DNA from: Cyanobacteria bacterium T3Sed10_344R1
Lineage (GTDB): Bacteria; Cyanobacteriota; Cyanobacteriia; Phormidesmidales; Phormidesmidaceae
Direction of reading: 5' to 3'
Length of the DNA: 7,840 nt
Assembly: GCA_003566335.1 (NCBI GenBank)
Contig: PXDR01000573.1
Span: 1-7,840, forward strand
This document shows positions 5,417 through 7,840 of this stretch, piece by piece. The translations under genes were made by a program, and so were the position numbers. Position 1 is the stretch's first letter. Each line of letters starts with the position of its first letter. The notes under the pieces were generated by a model. That model worked only from the letters and a program-made list of their open reading frames with translations, was not told where the DNA came from and made no database searches.

Positions 5417-5463
5417 AGCTAACGGCTAATAGCTAATAGCCAACAGCTAATAGCTAACAGCCC
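5417..5463. repeat. Heptad repeat array D, abutting the sufD stop codon
   Basis: Plus-strand units: AGCTAAC, GGCTAAT, AGCTAAT, AGCCAAC, AGCTAAT, AGCTAAC and the terminal AGCCC (5459-5463). The next base (5464) starts the complement of the sufD stop codon. It has no hairpin core next to it, unlike arrays B and C. Confidence 0.85.
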
Positions 5464-6795
5464 TTAAACCTGCTTCAACCGCTCACTCAACCGCTGCCGG
5501 ACTGACTCTACTGGAATCTTCTCGACAATTTCCATGGCAAAGCCGTAGATCAGCAGTCGCTGGGCTTGGCTTTGGTCGATGCCGCGACTTTGCAGGTAGA
5601 AGATTTCGTCCGGCTGGAGCTGGCTGACGGTTGCGCCGTGGGCGCATTTGACGTTGTCGGCAATGATCTCTAGCTGGGGTTTGGTATCTACTTTGGCCCG
5701 GTCGGACAGCAGTAGGTTGCGGTTGAGCTGGTTGGCGTTGGTCTGTTGAGCCTGACGGGGCACAAAGATCTTGCCGTTAAAGACGCTGTGGGCGCGGTCG
5801 TCCACGATGCACTTGTGCAGTTGGTCGGCGCTGCCGTGGGGCTGGGTAAAGTGGACGCTGCTATGCAGGTCGGCCACCTGGGTACCTTGGGCGACGGCGA
5901 GGCCATGGACTTGGGTTTGGGTTTGGGGGCCGTTTTGGTGGATGTGCCAGTTGTGGCGGGCTAGGCGGGCTCCAAATGCGATCGCACACCCGGCATACTC
6001 ACTATTTTGAGCCTGGGCCACGGCGGTGCGACCAATGTGGAAGGTGGCTGGGCCTTCCCTTTGCAGTCGGGTATGGCGGACTTGGGCACCGTCGGCTAAG
6101 TACAGTTCCGTCACGGCGTTGGTGAAGTAGTCCCCTTGGCCGATGCCGCGAAACTCTTCTACTAAGGTGAGTTGGCTGTGGGCCTCGGCAATCACCAGGC
6201 AGCGGGGCAGGGCCAGGGTTGGCGCAGAGCCCGGTAGGGCCAAATTCAGCAGGTGAATGGGGAATTCAATCCGCTCGTCTTTAGGAATCCAGATGACGGC
6301 AGCATCCTGGAATCCGGCGGTATTCAGGGCGGCAAAGGTTTCGTTGCTGCCCTGACTTTGGGCCAGATATTGGCTGAGCCGGGGGCGAAGCTGCGGGTCT
6401 TGAAGCAAGTTGGCCAAGCTGCCGATGATAAACCCTTTGGGCAAATCCCCGAGGGCGCTCAACCCAGCCACATAGCGGCCATTGACCAAGGTGATTCGAC
6501 TTTGGGCCGCCTCGGGCAACACCACATCCGCCACATCTAGGGGGCTGAGGGCAGGCTGCTGATCCAGACTGAGGTGAAAGTCCAAATCCAGCATGGCGGA
6601 CAGGTCGGTGAACCGCCATTCTTCGTCTTTGGTAGACGGGAAGGTCTGCTCTTTCACCAATGCCTGGGCAGTGTGCCGCAGGTCGTCTAAGCCCAGGGGA
6701 TCGGGGCTGGGAGTTAGGTTGGTGAGGTGCGATCGCAAATAAGCATCCCGCCGACTCAGTTGGGTACCGCTACCATTAGAGACTTGCATACTCAC
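5464..6795 (-). CDS. sufD: Fe-S cluster assembly scaffold protein SufD
   Basis: 443-aa cytosolic subunit of the SufBC2D scaffold on which Fe-S clusters are built. Seen: the N-terminal helical region ending in KDEEWRFTDLS (56-66), conserved in SufD; a central right-handed beta-helix region (RITLVNGRYV onward); and the C-terminal core with DTKPQLEIIADNVKCAHGAT, in which Cys384 and His386 fall in the conserved cluster-assembly segment, then DEIFYLQSRGI. Length is typical. The start is GTG 6795, overlapping the sufC stop codon by 4 nt (GTGA), with a strong GGAGGTGA inside the sufC end 7 nt before it; an ATG at 6789 is a possible alternative, but its spacing is poorer. It is clearly SufD and not the paralogous SufB, judging by length and the EEWRFTDLS block. 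Two HIP1 sites lie inside. Confidence 0.95.
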   Translation of the reverse strand: MSMQVSNGSGTQLSRRDAYLRSHLTNLTPSPDPLGLDDLRHTAQALVKEQTFPSTKDEEWRFTDLSAMLDLDFHLSLDQQPALSPLDVADVVLPEAAQSRITLVNGRYVAGLSALGDLPKGFIIGSLANLLQDPQLRPRLSQYLAQSQGSNETFAALNTAGFQDAAVIWIPKDERIEFPIHLLNLALPGSAPTLALPRCLVIAEAHSQLTLVEEFRGIGQGDYFTNAVTELYLADGAQVRHTRLQREGPATFHIGRTAVAQAQNSEYAGCAIAFGARLARHNWHIHQNGPQTQTQVHGLAVAQGTQVADLHSSVHFTQPHGSADQLHKCIVDDRAHSVFNGKIFVPRQAQQTNANQLNRNLLLSDRAKVDTKPQLEIIADNVKCAHGATVSQLQPDEIFYLQSRGIDQSQAQRLLIYGFAMEIVEKIPVESVRQRLSERLKQV

Positions 6796-7577
6796 GCACT
6801 CACCTCCGCTGCTTCAGCCAGCACCCAGTCATAGCCCTTGGCCTCAAGCTGCTCGGCCAGCTCCTTCTGACCGGTGCGGATAATCCGCCCATCAGCCATC
6901 ACATGGACAAAGTCCGGCACGATGTAGCCCAGCAGCCGCTGATAGTGGGTAATCAGCACCATGCAGTTGTCGGGGCTAGCCAACTGATTCACCCCAGCCG
7001 CCACGGTTTTCAGGGCGTCAATATCTAGGCCAGAATCCGTTTCGTCCAAGATTGCTAGGCCAGGCTTGAGCAAGGCCATTTGCAGAATCTCGTTGCGCTT
7101 TTTCTCGCCGCCCGAAAAGCCTTCATTCACGCTGCGATCGAGGAAGCTGAAGTCCATCTTCACCACGTCCAGCCGCTCTTCTAGCAAGTCGTCAAAATCG
7201 AACACGTCGATTTCGTCCTCGCCCTTGGCCTTGCGCTGGGCATTGTACGCCACCCGCAAAAAATCGCGGTTGCTCACCCCCGGAATCTCCAGGGGATATT
7301 GAAAGGCCAAAAAGACGCCAGCCGTGGCCCGCTCATGGGGTTCCAACGCCAGCAGGTCTTGGCCCTTAAACACCGCCTTGCCGCCAGTCACCGTGTAGTC
7401 AGGATGGCCCGCCAACACTTTAGACAGGGTGCTTTTGCCAGACCCATTCAGACCCATGATGGCGTGGATTTCTCCCGCCTTTACCTCTAGGTTGATGCCC
7501 TTAAGAATTTCGATGCCGTCTACTTCGGCCCGCAAATCCTCAACCGACAAAATCACCTCACTGCCTGGATTAATCAT
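6792..7577 (-). CDS. sufC: Fe-S cluster assembly ATPase SufC
   Basis: ABC-type ATPase, 261 aa, soluble; it powers rearrangement of the SufBC2D scaffold and is not a transporter. All nucleotide-binding motifs are intact: Walker A GLNGSGKST (42-50), Q-loop AFQYP (Gln93), signature SGGEKKRNEI (155-164), Walker B LAILDETDSGLD (174-185) and H-loop His211 in ITHYQRLL. The variant SGGEKKRNE signature and DETDSGLDIDAL are diagnostic of SufC. ATG 7577 has GAGGAG (7581-7586) just upstream. The stop codon overlaps the sufD start. In cyanobacteria sufB normally precedes sufC directly; here the next gene upstream is a protease-like fragment, with 81 nt between. Confidence 0.97.
   Translation of the reverse strand: MINPGSEVILSVEDLRAEVDGIEILKGINLEVKAGEIHAIMGLNGSGKSTLSKVLAGHPDYTVTGGKAVFKGQDLLALEPHERATAGVFLAFQYPLEIPGVSNRDFLRVAYNAQRKAKGEDEIDVFDFDDLLEERLDVVKMDFSFLDRSVNEGFSGGEKKRNEILQMALLKPGLAILDETDSGLDIDALKTVAAGVNQLASPDNCMVLITHYQRLLGYIVPDFVHVMADGRIIRTGQKELAEQLEAKGYDWVLAEAAEVSA
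6800..6807 (-). promoter_or_regulatory. Strong ribosome binding site for sufD
   Basis: GGAGGTGA on the minus strand, inside the last codons of sufC. The GGAGG core is 7 nt from the GTG at 6795, and this decides for the GTG over the ATG at 6789. It fits translational coupling of sufC and sufD. Confidence 0.75.
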
Positions 7578-7630
7578 GATCTCCTCAATTCAACCTGCGT
7601 CTCGTTAAACTCTGCGTATTCCTGACCTGA

Positions 7631-7652
7631 CCTGCCACTTCCCTGCCACTTC
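7631..7652. repeat. 11-nt perfect tandem repeat upstream of sufC
   Basis: CCTGCCACTTC occurs twice in direct succession (7631-7641, 7642-7652), preceded by CCTGA twice (7621-7630). It fills the spacer between the protease-like gene and sufC. No promoter is evident there. Confidence 0.85.
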
Positions 7653-7658
7653 ATTGCT

Positions 7659-7840
7659 TCATTTCAGCAACATCCGCGCAGTGTCGGGGCTGTTTGGGTT
7701 CACCACCAGCTGCTCTCGCTTTGGATCTATCCAAACATCCATCCCCTGCATTGGAATTGCCCCTAGCAGCACATCTGTCTCAGCAGGTACTACTAGGGCA
7801 TTCACAACCGTGCGACGGTTAGCAAATCGCACCTCTACCG
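7659..7840 (-). CDS. Clan AA (retropepsin-like) aspartic protease, C-terminal part, cut by the window edge
   Basis: An open frame runs in from the right edge and stops at TGA 7659-7661; 59 complete codons are visible. It reads VEVRFANRRTVVNALVV, then PAETDVLLGAIPMQGMDVWI, then DPKREQLVVNPNSPDTARMLLK. The hydrophobic-hydrophobic-Gly (LLG) followed by IPM..MDV.IDP.…L.VNP is what I know from the end of small single-domain clan AA aspartic proteases common in cyanobacteria and archaea. The catalytic Asp-(Ser/Thr)-Gly would be upstream, outside the window, so activity cannot be judged. Such genes often pair with a small upstream gene. It reads in the same direction as the suf genes, 81 nt before sufC. 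Confidence 0.72.
   Translation of the reverse strand, partial: VEVRFANRRTVVNALVVPAETDVLLGAIPMQGMDVWIDPKREQLVVNPNSPDTARMLLK

Larger units (their letters stand above)
5245..5463 (-). other. Inverted repeats enclosing the sufD-sufS spacer; possible long mRNA stem
   Basis: The 26 nt at 5438-5463 and the 26 nt at 5245-5270 are inverted copies with 22 identities. In a sufD-sufS mRNA they would pair over 26 positions with 24 pairs (two of them G-U) and two A-C mismatches. The stem would start at the base after the sufD stop and end 7 nt before the sufS start, with a loop of 167 nt (5271-5437) in which I see no gene. Whether it forms, and whether it stops transcription, protects the mRNA or hides the sufS start, is not known. 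Confidence 0.6.

Noticed and set aside
5271..5437. Riboswitch or small RNA in the sufD-sufS loop
   Set aside because: No known aptamer motif or promoter-terminator pair could be recognised; only the enclosing repeats are clear.

Overview
The window looks like a piece of a cyanobacterial chromosome. Three things point that way. The HIP1 octamer GCGATCGC occurs five times in 7.8 kb. The suf gene order (sufC-sufD-sufS) matches that usual in cyanobacteria. A 69-residue protein resembles a small conserved family I know only from cyanobacteria. Moderately high GC and islands of 7-nt repeats would suit a filamentous Leptolyngbya- or Nodosilinea-like lineage, but that placement is a guess.

Layout, left to right. 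(1) An arsenic module on the minus strand: arsR, then a glyceraldehyde-3-phosphate dehydrogenase of the ArsJ-associated type, reading toward the left edge, where arsJ would be expected. The 279-nt gap between the two genes holds three copies of an ATCAA-N6-TTGAT dyad, probably ArsR operators. (2) A gene-poor plus-strand part: a 69-aa conserved hypothetical protein between two non-coding stretches of about 440 and 360 nt, then a solitary amino-acid-binding lipoprotein (AapJ/BztA/NatF type) closed by a strong rho-independent terminator. (3) A minus-strand suf operon: sufC and sufD overlap by 4 nt, and sufS follows after a 226-nt spacer full of repeats. SufC and SufD are parts of the SufBCD scaffold and SufS supplies persulfide sulfur, so together they build Fe-S clusters. 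sufB is not in the window. Upstream of sufC the right edge holds the C-terminal end of a small clan-AA (retropepsin-like) aspartic protease.

The most unusual signal is a family of heptad repeats (AGCCAAT/AGCTAAT/AGCCAAC). There are four arrays, all ending in the same AGCCC. Three abut the stop codons of gap, arsR and sufD within 0-1 nt, and the fourth ends 7 nt before the sufS start. The two arrays between sufD and sufS are inverted, so in the mRNA they can pair into a 26-position stem (24 pairs, including two G-U) that encloses the whole intercistronic region. No RNA gene, CRISPR array or transposase gene was seen.
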